Both the position numbers and the translations under genes were made by a program. A stretch of 34,036 bases of DNA. It comes from an uncultured Gammaproteobacteria bacterium. GTDB taxonomy: Bacteria > Pseudomonadota > Gammaproteobacteria > Arenicellales > JAANXG01. Shown in pieces: positions 7,849 to 16,480 of this stretch. The notes beneath the pieces are model-generated. The model searched no databases and was not told where the DNA came from. It saw nothing but the letters and a program-made list of their open reading frames with translations. Where the stretch lies: NCBI GenBank assembly GCA_947258495.1, contig CAMYIN010000160.1, positions 1 to 34,036 of the forward strand, read 5' to 3'. Every line of letters begins with the position of its first letter. Position 1 is the first letter of the stretch.

Positions 7849-9303
7849 TCAGTCGGGCGGCAGCCAGGGCAGCACCAGGGAATCCGCGACCGCAGTGCGA
7901 ACGCGAGGGTGCGTGATGAGTTGCTGCATTTCGACATCTTCCAGGTCCCGCAGAATCTTATCCAGCACACCTTTCACTTTCGTGATCGATCTTCCGATCC
8001 GGGCCTCCGCCAAGGTGATGACGGCGATCACGTCGTCCGGACCTTTAGGCAGGGAATCGCTGTCGAATCCGATGATCCGGCCGATCGCGCGGCCCACGGT
8101 CGTCCGTGCACGGATTTGTCGTAGAGCCCAACGATTTATCGGGTAGCGGAACGGAAATTTCTCCGGTCTCAGGCTGCGCTCGGAAAACTGCCGGCGAAAT
8201 TCCCGGTCCACCAGCTCGCGCGCCAACAGGTTGGAGAACTGGCCGTTGTCCACCCAGCCGCAACAGGTGAAGCGATCGTCGAGCAGATAATCCACCGGCG
8301 TAAAGATGTTGAAGAACTCGTACCCGAGGCGGCTCAGGTTCTCCCGAATTCGCGGATTCCTTATTCGGCTTCGCGTTACCGCCGGTCGCAGACCCGCGTC
8401 GCGGTGCAGAAATCTGCCGACGCTGGTACAGGACATGTAGCTTCGATCTTCGTCCTCCGTGTCGAAGTTGTAACCTGCGACCCGGTCAAAGATGGCGCCG
8501 GCGGCGCTATTGAAGGCCGTGGTGTTGTCCGTGGAAAGATCCCGATGGCGATAGACCTCCGTATAGGCGCTGAATCTCGGCCCCAGAAACACGTTCAGAG
8601 GCACCGGACGCACCCCCTTTTCGTAGGTCTCGATAACCACGGGATAGCGCCGGGCGCCGTCTTCCAGGACGGCAAAGAACGCCGAATGCGACGAGAACCC
8701 CTTGGGATCGCTCAAGGACGTGTATACGCCGTTGCCGTCCAGATTGACGTTGGTCAGCAGCACGTCTCCCGGCCGGAAGTGGACCCCTCGATAGTGGACG
8801 CCGTCACCGTCAAAGCGGTACTGGCTGAAGGCCACATCGTGCTTCCATCTTCGAAACGTCCATGCCGAACTGCGGTTCGCGACGATGTCTAGGGCCGCGC
8901 CCGGGCCCGCGACGGCATGGAACTGAGGATGCTGCCGCGACCTGAGCCCCTGGGAAGCCAGGATACGCGCGAACTCGTCGCCGCCGCCGACCAGGCTTTC
9001 CACGGTCCGCCGCCGTTCCGGCGGCAGAAATACCCCGAGCGCAAGAACGATTTCGGACAACGCCCGAGGTTTTCGATTCACCCAGGGCGGTGGACTTGCG
9101 GTCAGCCGCGTCAACACGCGCGCGCGCCAGAGAATCGCGGCCAGCTTGAATTCTGCAGCTTCTGCAGCGCCGGCGTTGTGCCGGTCGAAAGTCAAGTAAG
9201 CGTGGTGGACGTCACGAACCCAGGCCAACGCGCGATCCGGCGACGCCAACACGTCGGCGGGTGACTGCGCTAGTAAGCCTTGAAGCGTCTGCAACTGCTG
9301 CAC
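7849..9303 (-). CDS. YiiX/YebB-like permuted NlpC/P60 (papain-like) hydrolase
   Basis: The frame starts at a GTG at 9303 (an in-frame stop lies 15 bp upstream) and encodes 484 residues. The middle carries the permuted NlpC/P60 order: FRPGDVLL, then SSHSAFF with His206, VIETYEKGVRPVPL with Glu225, and the catalytic Cys292 in YMSCTSVGRF near the end of the domain. This His...Cys order is typical of the YiiX/LRAT-like group. About 170 N-terminal and 150 C-terminal residues are unassigned and there is no clear signal peptide. Family relatives hydrolyse amides or esters or move acyl groups, some on lipids. It is the last gene of the minus-strand operon, 59 bp after the RND exporter. A role in deacylating or remodelling the exported lipid is inference. 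Confidence 0.75.
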   Translation of the reverse strand: MQQLQTLQGLLAQSPADVLASPDRALAWVRDVHHAYLTFDRHNAGAAEAAEFKLAAILWRARVLTRLTASPPPWVNRKPRALSEIVLALGVFLPPERRRTVESLVGGGDEFARILASQGLRSRQHPQFHAVAGPGAALDIVANRSSAWTFRRWKHDVAFSQYRFDGDGVHYRGVHFRPGDVLLTNVNLDGNGVYTSLSDPKGFSSHSAFFAVLEDGARRYPVVIETYEKGVRPVPLNVFLGPRFSAYTEVYRHRDLSTDNTTAFNSAAGAIFDRVAGYNFDTEDEDRSYMSCTSVGRFLHRDAGLRPAVTRSRIRNPRIRENLSRLGYEFFNIFTPVDYLLDDRFTCCGWVDNGQFSNLLARELVDREFRRQFSERSLRPEKFPFRYPINRWALRQIRARTTVGRAIGRIIGFDSDSLPKGPDDVIAVITLAEARIGRSITKVKGVLDKILRDLEDVEMQQLITHPRVRTAVADSLVLPWLPPD

Positions 9304-9362
9304 CCCGATGCGGTCACTTCATCCACCTCACGATACCTTCGGCCACGGGTACTTCCGTTGAT

Positions 9363-11819
9363 TCACCGTCGCCCGGTGACGTCCGCGTGCCATTGAAGAA
9401 TGGAAGGAAACAGCGTAAGCGAACTCAACATACACGCCCCGAGCCCGATGCACGCCACTAATCCCAGCGACTGCAGTCCTTGATTGGACGCAGTCAGCGT
9501 GCCGGCAAAACCAAGCATCGTCGTCAATGTGGTGAGGAAGGCAGCGGCGCCGGTGGTTCTTATCACGTGCACCAGCTTTTCAGCGCCCTCTTCCCGGTAA
9601 CGGTGGTGAATATGGATCGCGTTGTCGATCCCGATCCCCAAGACCGTGGGGAGCACCACCATGTTGAAGACGTTCAAACGCACGTTCAACACCGCCATGA
9701 TGCCCAGCATCCACAGGAACCCCACGGTGACCGGTATGAGCACCAACAACACCTGTGTCGGGCGGCGGAAGGCCAAGGTCAGGGTGATGACGATCGCGAT
9801 CAGCACCGCGGCGATGGCAAGCGAGGCGTCGTTCTTCATGAGATTGAGCATATCGACGAAGATCATCGCTTCGGTGGCCGGATAATAGGTCTTGCCGTTC
9901 ACCGTGATCTCTCGAATGTCCTCGACGAACGCCTGCGCCTCGTCGAGTTTCGATGTGCCTTTGAGATTGTAGATATACACCAGATAACCGCCCGAACCGG
10001 GAATCCCGGTGTAAATGCGCTGCAGTTCCGGCGGCAGGTCGCTCGGTTTCAATTCCGATACGCCCAGATAACCCATCAGCTTCCTCAATTCGGATTGCTT
10101 GTTGTCGTCCTCTTTGAAATCTTCCAGCAGCTTCAATGCTTCCGCCAACTGATCATGAATACGATCTATGACCTGGATGCGTTGTTTTTGCTCTTCGCTT
10201 TCGGGCACCACGCTGTATATGGATTTCACCTTCTCGATCGTCGGTTCCCCCACGGCCTCACCCAGGTCCCGGATCGACTCAACGGCGTCCACCACCGCTT
10301 TCACGTCTTCCAGGGTTTCGACGAAGACGACCGCCTTGTCGGAGCGCAGCGGAAACACGTCCGTGATCTTGCGCTTTACGTCGTCCAAATGCGGCACCCT
10401 CGTCTTCAGCCTGCCGAAATCATCCTCGAATTCGAGTTGATGCAACACCACCAGACTGAGCACAGACGCCATGACGCCGACAACCAGCATGGTGTTCGCG
10501 AACGGGAACGTGCCTTGCCTTTCTCCCGCTGCCGCCTGTGGACGCGGTCTGCGATAGAGCCGCACGCGCTCCGCCAGAACCACGAGGGCCGGGAACACGA
10601 GGTACATGGACAGCAGGGTGAAGGCGACGCCGGTCCCGGCAATGAATCCGAACTCATAAAACGCGCGGAAATCCGTGACCATCAAGGAGAAGAAACCGGC
10701 AATGGTGGTTACGGCGGCGAGCAGAGAAGCGTGGCCGGTTCTTCGATAGATCGTTGCCAGGCCCGATTCCAGGCCCCCTCCGCTGCGGCGAACTTCGTCG
10801 TAACGCGCCAGGTTGTGGATGCCAAAATCGATCCCCAGACCGAACAAGATCAGCACGAGAAAAATCGTGATCAAGTTCAACCCCCCCAGCACTACCGCCG
10901 TGAGCGCGAACGTCCACGAGAAACCGATGAGCAACGGAATGCCGATGTACAACAGAGAAGTTATGCGCCGGTAAAACAAGACCACCACCAGGCAGATCGC
11001 CGAGAGCGACCAGACCGCGCTGGTCTTGATGTCGCTCATGATGGCGTCGAACTTGGCGACGAGATTGACCACACGACCGCCAAGCTCGACGCGCATGTCG
11101 GGGTGGTATTTCTCCGGATTTACCAACCTGATGCTGTCCTCGAGTTGTGCTATGACCTTTTTTGAGTAGGCGACGTTCGTCGTCCCGCCCTTCGGCATCA
11201 CGACCAGAATCACCAGATCCCCGGATTTGTTCTGGAAAAGTTTCTTTTTCTTGGTGCCGTCTTTGCCACCCTCGTACTTATCTTGTATGTCGTCGAAGTC
11301 CAGAGACGGCGGGCGCTGTCCGGTCCCACGTATGGTGATCTCAACCGGCGTGTCTTTGACGCTGAACTTCAGGTGTTTTTTCTCATAGTCGATGCGGACG
11401 GCCAGTCTGCGGTCTATTTCTTCTAGATCCGTTGCATCGGCGTAAAGCAAGCGGTTTTTTTCAAAGATGGCGGTGTTTTCGCTGTACTCCGCGCTGTTCA
11501 CCCAATCGTATTTGAGGACTTCGGAGCGGAGGTCTTCGAGGAATCGCAATGTCGAGTCCAGATCCGGCGATTCCACCAGAATCATGGCATGACTGTACCC
11601 TCCGGTTTTTTCGATCACCGCCCGCAGATTTTCGACGCTCTGCACACCGTCGGGCATCAACGAGACGATATTGGCATCCAGTTTCAGCGTCTTTGCGAGC
11701 TGAAAGCAGTAATAGCCCGATGCGATTGCAGCGATGAGTATCAGCCAGTAAAGGCGAATTACGCCGGTGACGATCCAGCGGATTAACGTTGACTGCGGAC
11801 TGTCTTCAGTTTCGGCCAT
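9363..11819 (-). CDS. RND/MMPL-family lipid exporter (HpnN-like)
   Basis: The product is 818 residues from the ATG at 11819. A first span lies near residues 15-33, then a ~220-residue periplasmic loop, a block of five or six spans with LFGLGIDFGIHNLARYDE, a second large loop and a second block with LGIGIDNAIHIHHRYREEG. This internal duplication and the GxGxD-type motifs in the fourth span of each half are characteristic of MMPL/HpnN exporters, shorter than ~1030-residue drug-type RND pumps. Family members use proton flow to move lipids such as mycolates or hopanoids towards the outer membrane. It sits between a secreted lipocalin-like gene (54 bp gap) and the YiiX-like hydrolase, so a lipid cargo made by the upstream palmitoyltransferase genes is likely. 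No hopanoid genes are visible. Confidence 0.88.
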   Translation of the reverse strand: MAETEDSPQSTLIRWIVTGVIRLYWLILIAAIASGYYCFQLAKTLKLDANIVSLMPDGVQSVENLRAVIEKTGGYSHAMILVESPDLDSTLRFLEDLRSEVLKYDWVNSAEYSENTAIFEKNRLLYADATDLEEIDRRLAVRIDYEKKHLKFSVKDTPVEITIRGTGQRPPSLDFDDIQDKYEGGKDGTKKKKLFQNKSGDLVILVVMPKGGTTNVAYSKKVIAQLEDSIRLVNPEKYHPDMRVELGGRVVNLVAKFDAIMSDIKTSAVWSLSAICLVVVLFYRRITSLLYIGIPLLIGFSWTFALTAVVLGGLNLITIFLVLILFGLGIDFGIHNLARYDEVRRSGGGLESGLATIYRRTGHASLLAAVTTIAGFFSLMVTDFRAFYEFGFIAGTGVAFTLLSMYLVFPALVVLAERVRLYRRPRPQAAAGERQGTFPFANTMLVVGVMASVLSLVVLHQLEFEDDFGRLKTRVPHLDDVKRKITDVFPLRSDKAVVFVETLEDVKAVVDAVESIRDLGEAVGEPTIEKVKSIYSVVPESEEQKQRIQVIDRIHDQLAEALKLLEDFKEDDNKQSELRKLMGYLGVSELKPSDLPPELQRIYTGIPGSGGYLVYIYNLKGTSKLDEAQAFVEDIREITVNGKTYYPATEAMIFVDMLNLMKNDASLAIAAVLIAIVITLTLAFRRPTQVLLVLIPVTVGFLWMLGIMAVLNVRLNVFNMVVLPTVLGIGIDNAIHIHHRYREEGAEKLVHVIRTTGAAAFLTTLTTMLGFAGTLTASNQGLQSLGLVACIGLGACMLSSLTLFPSILQWHADVTGRR

Positions 11820-11873
11820 GAATGAGCAAGGTATCGGCGGCCGCTGCGGTCTCCGATCACCGAATTCGCGGAA

Positions 11874-12980
11874 CTACCGGCGCCTCAGGGTCATGACTTC
11901 GGCGAGGGCCGAGCCTCTCAATCGCCTTTCGCCGTCTTCGCCCGGATAGCTCAACTCGTAATGCGCCAGATAGCGGTGATGTGTCGGTGTATTCAGCAAG
12001 CGTACGAACAATCGCTCAATCGGCTTGAGTTCTTGAATCGGATCGAATCGCTGCAGCAGGCGTGTGAAGCTGATTTTACCCTTTAACACGCCCCCGGCTA
12101 CCATCTTTTCCCAGCGCACGGTTTCCGGCAGTTGGCCTTCAGTCCCGCCCGCGTTGTCGGAAGCGGTCAGGGTGACCGGGAGCTGTGACCATTGCCGCTG
12201 GATTCGTCCGCCGCCGACAACGGCGAGAAAAACCGCCGGTTCCGCATCCGGTCGTTGCACAAGATAGAAAACGGGAGCGCTCGCCGTCGGTGTCTCCAGC
12301 GGCGCAAGTCTGATCCACGTGCGGGCCACCCTGGCGAGTGAGCTGCTGTTGACGTGGCGAACGGCGAATCCGCGACCGTTGCTCAGCGTCCGCCACGGCT
12401 GCAGATCTCCGCGGCTCTGCGAACCGCGTCGGAAACGTCCCCGCGCCTCGGCCTGCGGCATGAGAAACGATGCGTAGTGATATTTTTCGCCCCCAGAGTC
12501 GGGAACACGACCTGGACGCCAGGTTTCCACCGACGCCTGCAGCGTCAGCTCGATCTCTCCCCTGCTGTTTCCCATATACAGACGGTAGTGCGGATGCGCT
12601 CCGCTGAAGCGGTGCCGCGCCACCCTCAGATCCAGCTCATGATCATCGAAGCTCCAGTCCTTGCGCCCGCGCCCGTTTTTTATGATCAACGGTTCGCCGC
12701 CGTCGGCGGGCAACAACGTGCCGATGACCAGTGCGCGATGATCGGTAGGGCCGAAATTGCTGATCAAGAGCTGGACCGCGAGGAACGCGCCGTCGTCAAA
12801 CAGGAAATATTGATCCCAACCCTCGGTGTACAGCTCTTTGCCAAGCAGAACCGGACGGTGGTCGTCGATCTGGACGGGATCGGCGAGCACGGCCAATGGC
12901 CCTAGAAAAGGAGCGACGAACGCCAGGATCCACGCCGGTAGTGCGCCGGTACGGCAAATTGCGAGGTTGATCAATTGCAT
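11874..12980 (-). CDS. Secreted lipocalin-like protein (Svf1/CrtC-type fold)
   Basis: From the ATG at 12980 the product is 368 residues with a hydrophobic N-terminus and probable signal-peptide cleavage after VLA at ~33. An ATG at 13052 would add 24 basic residues before the signal. The mature part opens with a TEGWDQYFLF segment, then FGPTDHRALVIGTL and repeated strand patterns, which resemble Svf1 and hydroxyneurosporene-synthase-like lipocalin proteins; this is a family-level resemblance only. Lipocalins bind hydrophobic molecules, which fits a periplasmic carrier. It lies 133 bp after the palmitoyltransferase-like gene and 54 bp before the RND exporter, on the same strand. Carriage of a lipid between the inner-membrane exporter and the outer membrane is inferred. 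No lipobox is seen. Confidence 0.65.
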   Translation of the reverse strand: MQLINLAICRTGALPAWILAFVAPFLGPLAVLADPVQIDDHRPVLLGKELYTEGWDQYFLFDDGAFLAVQLLISNFGPTDHRALVIGTLLPADGGEPLIIKNGRGRKDWSFDDHELDLRVARHRFSGAHPHYRLYMGNSRGEIELTLQASVETWRPGRVPDSGGEKYHYASFLMPQAEARGRFRRGSQSRGDLQPWRTLSNGRGFAVRHVNSSSLARVARTWIRLAPLETPTASAPVFYLVQRPDAEPAVFLAVVGGGRIQRQWSQLPVTLTASDNAGGTEGQLPETVRWEKMVAGGVLKGKISFTRLLQRFDPIQELKPIERLFVRLLNTPTHHRYLAHYELSYPGEDGERRLRGSALAEVMTLRRR

Positions 12981-13113
12981 GCGGTAAGCCGTCTTGACGA
13001 TGAACTTCGTGACGCGTGACACCGGAGCGAGCGCAAGGTACGGCGCCGGCATCCGGCGGTCTTGGTGTAGGGCGGGGACCGGCCCGCGGTGCGGCGAAAC
13101 GGGCGACAACCGA

Positions 13114-14349
13114 CTAGTTGATGAGTCCCATTTCGCGCCCCACCTGCGCGAACACATCCAACACCAGGTCCAGATGCTCTACCGTGTGGGTCGCCATGCA
13201 GCTCGTGCGAATGAGCGCCATGCCGGGCGGTACCGCGGGATACAGCACCGGACTCGCGAACACCCCGCGATCGAACAAACGGCGCCATGTGTACAGCACT
13301 TTTTCTTCATCGCCGACCATCACCGGAACCACGGGTGTTTCGCTGACGCCGGTGTCGAAGCCGAGACCGCGGAAACCGTCACGCAGGTAGTTCGCGTTCC
13401 GCCACAGCCGCTCCCTGCGCTCCGGCTCGTTCTCTATGATGCGCAATGCCGCCAACGCGGCGGCCACCGGCGCCGGTGGCAGGCTCGCGGAAAATATCAG
13501 TGCTCGCGCGTGATGCTTCAGATAGTCGATCACGTCGGCGTCCGCCGCCAGGCACCCCCCTATCGTTGCCAGCGACTTGCTGTATGTGCCCATGATCACG
13601 TCCACTTCGTCCTCGAGCCCGAAATGCTCGGCGGTGCCTCGGCCGTCTCTTCCTAAAACACCGATGCCGTGGGCGTCGTCCACCATCAATCCGGCACCGT
13701 ACCGGCGGCAAAGCTCGACGATCCCCGGCAGGTCCGCGACATCGCCTTCCATGCTGAATACACCGTCGACGACCACGAAGCCGGCCCTGCCATCGCTTCC
13801 ACGCAGGATCCGCTCCAGATCCGTCATGTCGTTGTGTTTGTATTTCCGGATCTGTCCGAACGACAGCCTGCAGCCGTCGAAAATACTCGCGTGATTCAGC
13901 TTGTCGATCGCGATGACGTCCTGTTTTCCCACCAGGGCCGAAATTGCGCCCAGATTGGCCTGGAACCCGGTGGGAAATACGATGGCCGCCTCCTTGTGCA
14001 GAAATTGCGACAATTGCTGCTCCAACTCTTCGTGTATCGACAGGGTCCCATTTAAAAAGCGAGAGCCCGCGCACCCGGTACCGTAACGACGCACCGCATC
14101 GATCGCCGCCTCCTTGACTTTGGGATGACTCGTCAACCCCAGATAATTGTTGGAACTCATCATGATCATAGGGCGACCGTCGCAGACGACCTCGGGTTCC
14201 TGGGCGGATTCTACCGTGTGGAAATAGGGATAAATGCCCGCCTCAATCAGCTCCCGGGCGCGGGTGAATTTCTGGCATTTTTGAAAGATGGCGGCGCGCG
14301 GGCGGCGCGTCTCTTGTTGTTCGGCGAGAATTCGGTTTGTCATAGCCAA
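13114..14349 (-). CDS. spt: Serine palmitoyltransferase-like alpha-oxoamine synthase
   Basis: The product is 411 residues, the normal size for soluble bacterial serine palmitoyltransferase. It is a fold-type I PLP enzyme: H153 (LNHASI) stacks on the cofactor, VDDAHG (D224-G228) binds its pyridine nitrogen, and K258 in GTYSKSLATIGG is the Schiff-base lysine. The N-terminal segment GIYPYFHTVESAQEPEVV followed by SSNNYLGLTSHPKV is a hallmark of serine palmitoyltransferases rather than BioF, HemA or Kbl. The reaction would join serine and an acyl thioester to give 3-ketosphinganine, the first step of sphingolipid synthesis. Its start overlaps the end of the CerR-like gene by 10 bp, a strong sign of translational coupling. 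Substrate choice (amino acid, acyl-CoA or acyl-ACP) is not proven by sequence. Confidence 0.88.
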   Translation of the reverse strand: MAMTNRILAEQQETRRPRAAIFQKCQKFTRARELIEAGIYPYFHTVESAQEPEVVCDGRPMIMMSSNNYLGLTSHPKVKEAAIDAVRRYGTGCAGSRFLNGTLSIHEELEQQLSQFLHKEAAIVFPTGFQANLGAISALVGKQDVIAIDKLNHASIFDGCRLSFGQIRKYKHNDMTDLERILRGSDGRAGFVVVDGVFSMEGDVADLPGIVELCRRYGAGLMVDDAHGIGVLGRDGRGTAEHFGLEDEVDVIMGTYSKSLATIGGCLAADADVIDYLKHHARALIFSASLPPAPVAAALAALRIIENEPERRERLWRNANYLRDGFRGLGFDTGVSETPVVPVMVGDEEKVLYTWRRLFDRGVFASPVLYPAVPPGMALIRTSCMATHTVEHLDLVLDVFAQVGREMGLIN

Positions 14350-15323
14350 TGTTGTTGTTGATACCAGCGAACCAGCTGTTGCATCCCTTGCGGCAATGCG
14401 GTCTGCGGCGCATACCCGAGTTCGCTCATAGCTTTGCCGACGTCACAGACCCAGTTCTTTTCCAGTAACTCCGCCGCGCGTGCGGCGTTCAGACGTACAG
14501 GTCGCTTCGCGACAGACCCGTAAACCTGTCCCAGCGCCGCCGCGGTGCGGAGACACCATTTTGGCACTATCAGGTGCCGTGCGTCGATGCCCAGTGCCGC
14601 ACACACCGCCCGTTCCACTTCGCTCCACGCGTACGGCCTCTGGTCCGCGAGAAAATACACCGCCCCGGCCGCCGCCGACGATTGCGCCGCGTTGACCACC
14701 GTGCGGGCCAGGTCCTCGACCTGGCAAAGGCTGACGGTACGCGGTACGCGGCCGAATTCTAGCAGGAAACCGCGTTTTGCCATGCGCACGTAGGGCAAAA
14801 AGTTTCCGTCGCGGGGCCCGTACACCGCACTGGGTCGCAGGATCACGCTGGGAATGCGGTCCCGCAGAGATGCAACGTGACGCTCGGCGAGCAGTTTGCT
14901 CTCGCCGTACGCCGACAGGGGTCGCGGCGGGTCGCGCTCGGTGACTCCCCGATCCGGGTCCGCAGCCGGACCCGCGGCCGCCTGGCTGGAAATGAAGACG
15001 AAACGCCGCAGTGCGCGGGCGTGCTCGCCGCAGGCCGTGAGCAGATGGTAGGTTCCGGACGCATTGACCCGAAAATAATCCGAACGCCGAGCGGCCCAGG
15101 TCACGGCGGCGGCGTGGACGACGATCTCTGCGTCCACGACCGCGGGCGCCAGCGTCTCCGGCCGGGTGCAATCCCCAACGGCCAGCTCGATGTCCTTCCC
15201 CTCGAGCCAGCCGAGGCGGGTCGGCGATCGCACCAGGCAGCGGACGCGATGTCCGGCGCGCAGAAACGCATCGACGAGATGACTGCCGACAAAACCGGTG
15301 GCGCCGGTGACCAGTGTAACCAC
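14340..15323 (-). CDS. NAD(P)-dependent epimerase/reductase, CerR-like
   Basis: The GTG at 15323 gives 327 residues and starts the Rossmann fold immediately with the TGATGFVG loop (G7, G10, G13). The catalytic Y139-GES-K143 (YxxxK) follows a FISSQAA strand. This is the extended short-chain dehydrogenase layout. In Caulobacter-type sphingolipid synthesis an enzyme of this family, CerR, reduces 3-ketoceramide. The start lies two bases after the RNase D stop and its end overlaps the palmitoyltransferase start by 10 bp, so the three are translated as one unit. Function as a ketoceramide or ketosphinganine reductase is inferred from this pairing; sugar epimerases share the same fold. Confidence 0.8.
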   Translation of the reverse strand: MVTLVTGATGFVGSHLVDAFLRAGHRVRCLVRSPTRLGWLEGKDIELAVGDCTRPETLAPAVVDAEIVVHAAAVTWAARRSDYFRVNASGTYHLLTACGEHARALRRFVFISSQAAAGPAADPDRGVTERDPPRPLSAYGESKLLAERHVASLRDRIPSVILRPSAVYGPRDGNFLPYVRMAKRGFLLEFGRVPRTVSLCQVEDLARTVVNAAQSSAAAGAVYFLADQRPYAWSEVERAVCAALGIDARHLIVPKWCLRTAAALGQVYGSVAKRPVRLNAARAAELLEKNWVCDVGKAMSELGYAPQTALPQGMQQLVRWYQQQHWL

Positions 15324-15325
15324 GA

Positions 15326-16447
15326 TCAGACCCGTTCCCTTTGCTCGCGGTCCGTTTCCAGTTCCGCGATCAAATCGCGGCCGACGAGTTGGTATCGCCA
15401 CCCTTGCACCAGCGGTTGGCCTTGCGGGTCGCGCACGAATTGCCGCATTTCCTTCTTCGTCGCTATCAGCGACGCGGAGATCTGCTGCGCCTTCGCCGTC
15501 TCGTTGATCCGGCGCGCCAGCCACTCCACCGTGCGCTGCTGCCGCTCGCCGAGTCGTGCTCGCGGCCGCCAGACGACGCCCTCGCGGCCGCTGCGCAGAG
15601 ATTCACCGACCACGGACAACACCGCATCGGCATGGCGATCGAGAAAACGTGCAGACAATCCCTTTACTCGCGATAGTTGCGTCCTATCCAACGGCCGCGC
15701 CGCTGCAATGGCGAGGAGTTGCTTGTCGTCCACGATCCAGTTCCTCGGCAGATCCTTGCTCTGCGCGGTCCGCTCGCGCCAGCGGGCGAGGCGCTTCAAG
15801 ATCTGCTGCGACGGCGGTTCCAGGACATGCCCACGGCGCAACCGTCGGTACGCCTGCTCGGGATTCATCGCGTACAGCTCCGGATCGAGCAGCCGCCGGC
15901 ACTCCTCCTCCAACCACTCGCGACGATCTCGGCTCCGGAGTTGCGATTGCAGTTCGTCGTACAATGCGCCCAGGTAGCTTACGTCCTCGTAGGCGTACTC
16001 GAGCTGGCCGGCGGTCAGGGGCCGAAGACACCAATTGGTGCGCGTCTCCTGTTTGGAAAGCGTACGACCGACCAGCGTCTCCACCAGCGCCGCGTAGCTG
16101 ACCTGGCGTCCGAATCCGAGCATCGCCGCGGCGATCTGGGTATCAAAGACCGGCTGCGGAACCTGACCGCAAATATGGTATAAGACCTCCAGATCTTGCC
16201 GGGCCGCGTGAATGATCTTGATCTGCTTCGAACCACGCAACAATTCCTGCAGGGGTTCGAGCGACTCGCACCGCAACGGATCGATGCCTACGACCCCGTC
16301 GTCGCTCGAGATCTGCAGCAGGCAACATCGCGGATAATAGGTCCGTACCCGCAGGAATTCCGTATCGATGCCGATCCAGGGGAGGGATGCCAGTGTGCGG
16401 CAACACTTATCCAGTAGTCGGACGTCTTCAATGACGAGTAAACTCAC
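15326..16447 (-). CDS. rnd: Ribonuclease D
   Basis: The GTG at 16447 gives 373 residues, matching RNase D (E. coli 375). The DEDDy exonuclease domain is complete: D28 and E30 in IDTEF, D85 in HAARQDLE, and Y151 with D155 in EYAYEDVSYL. The RTYYP and SKQETRTNW segments are also characteristic, and an HRDC-type helical region follows at ~210-290. The enzyme trims the 3' ends of tRNA and other small RNAs in the cytoplasm. It is the first gene of the minus-strand run that continues into the CerR-like gene (2 bp gap) and the palmitoyltransferase. Only 33 bp separate it from the divergent membrane-protein gene. Confidence 0.95.
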   Translation of the reverse strand: MSLLVIEDVRLLDKCCRTLASLPWIGIDTEFLRVRTYYPRCCLLQISSDDGVVGIDPLRCESLEPLQELLRGSKQIKIIHAARQDLEVLYHICGQVPQPVFDTQIAAAMLGFGRQVSYAALVETLVGRTLSKQETRTNWCLRPLTAGQLEYAYEDVSYLGALYDELQSQLRSRDRREWLEEECRRLLDPELYAMNPEQAYRRLRRGHVLEPPSQQILKRLARWRERTAQSKDLPRNWIVDDKQLLAIAAARPLDRTQLSRVKGLSARFLDRHADAVLSVVGESLRSGREGVVWRPRARLGERQQRTVEWLARRINETAKAQQISASLIATKKEMRQFVRDPQGQPLVQGWRYQLVGRDLIAELETDREQRERV

Positions 16448-16480
16448 GTTTGGTCAGCACCCATACATCGGCTGGACTTT

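Noticed and set aside
9480-11165. Long plus-strand frame opposite the RND exporter
   Set aside because: Composition is His/Gln/Arg-rich with no recognisable domain, while the minus strand encodes a complete MMPL protein.
9363-11819. Assignment as part of a hopanoid locus (HpnN)
   Set aside because: The protein is HpnN-like, but no squalene or hopene genes are visible; the neighbours point to a sphingolipid-type cargo.
13114-14349. Reading as 8-amino-7-oxononanoate synthase (BioF), Kbl or HemA
   Set aside because: All share the fold, but the YPYF...VESAQ...EV N-terminal signature and the overlapping CerR-like gene favour serine palmitoyltransferase, and no biotin, threonine or haem genes are nearby.
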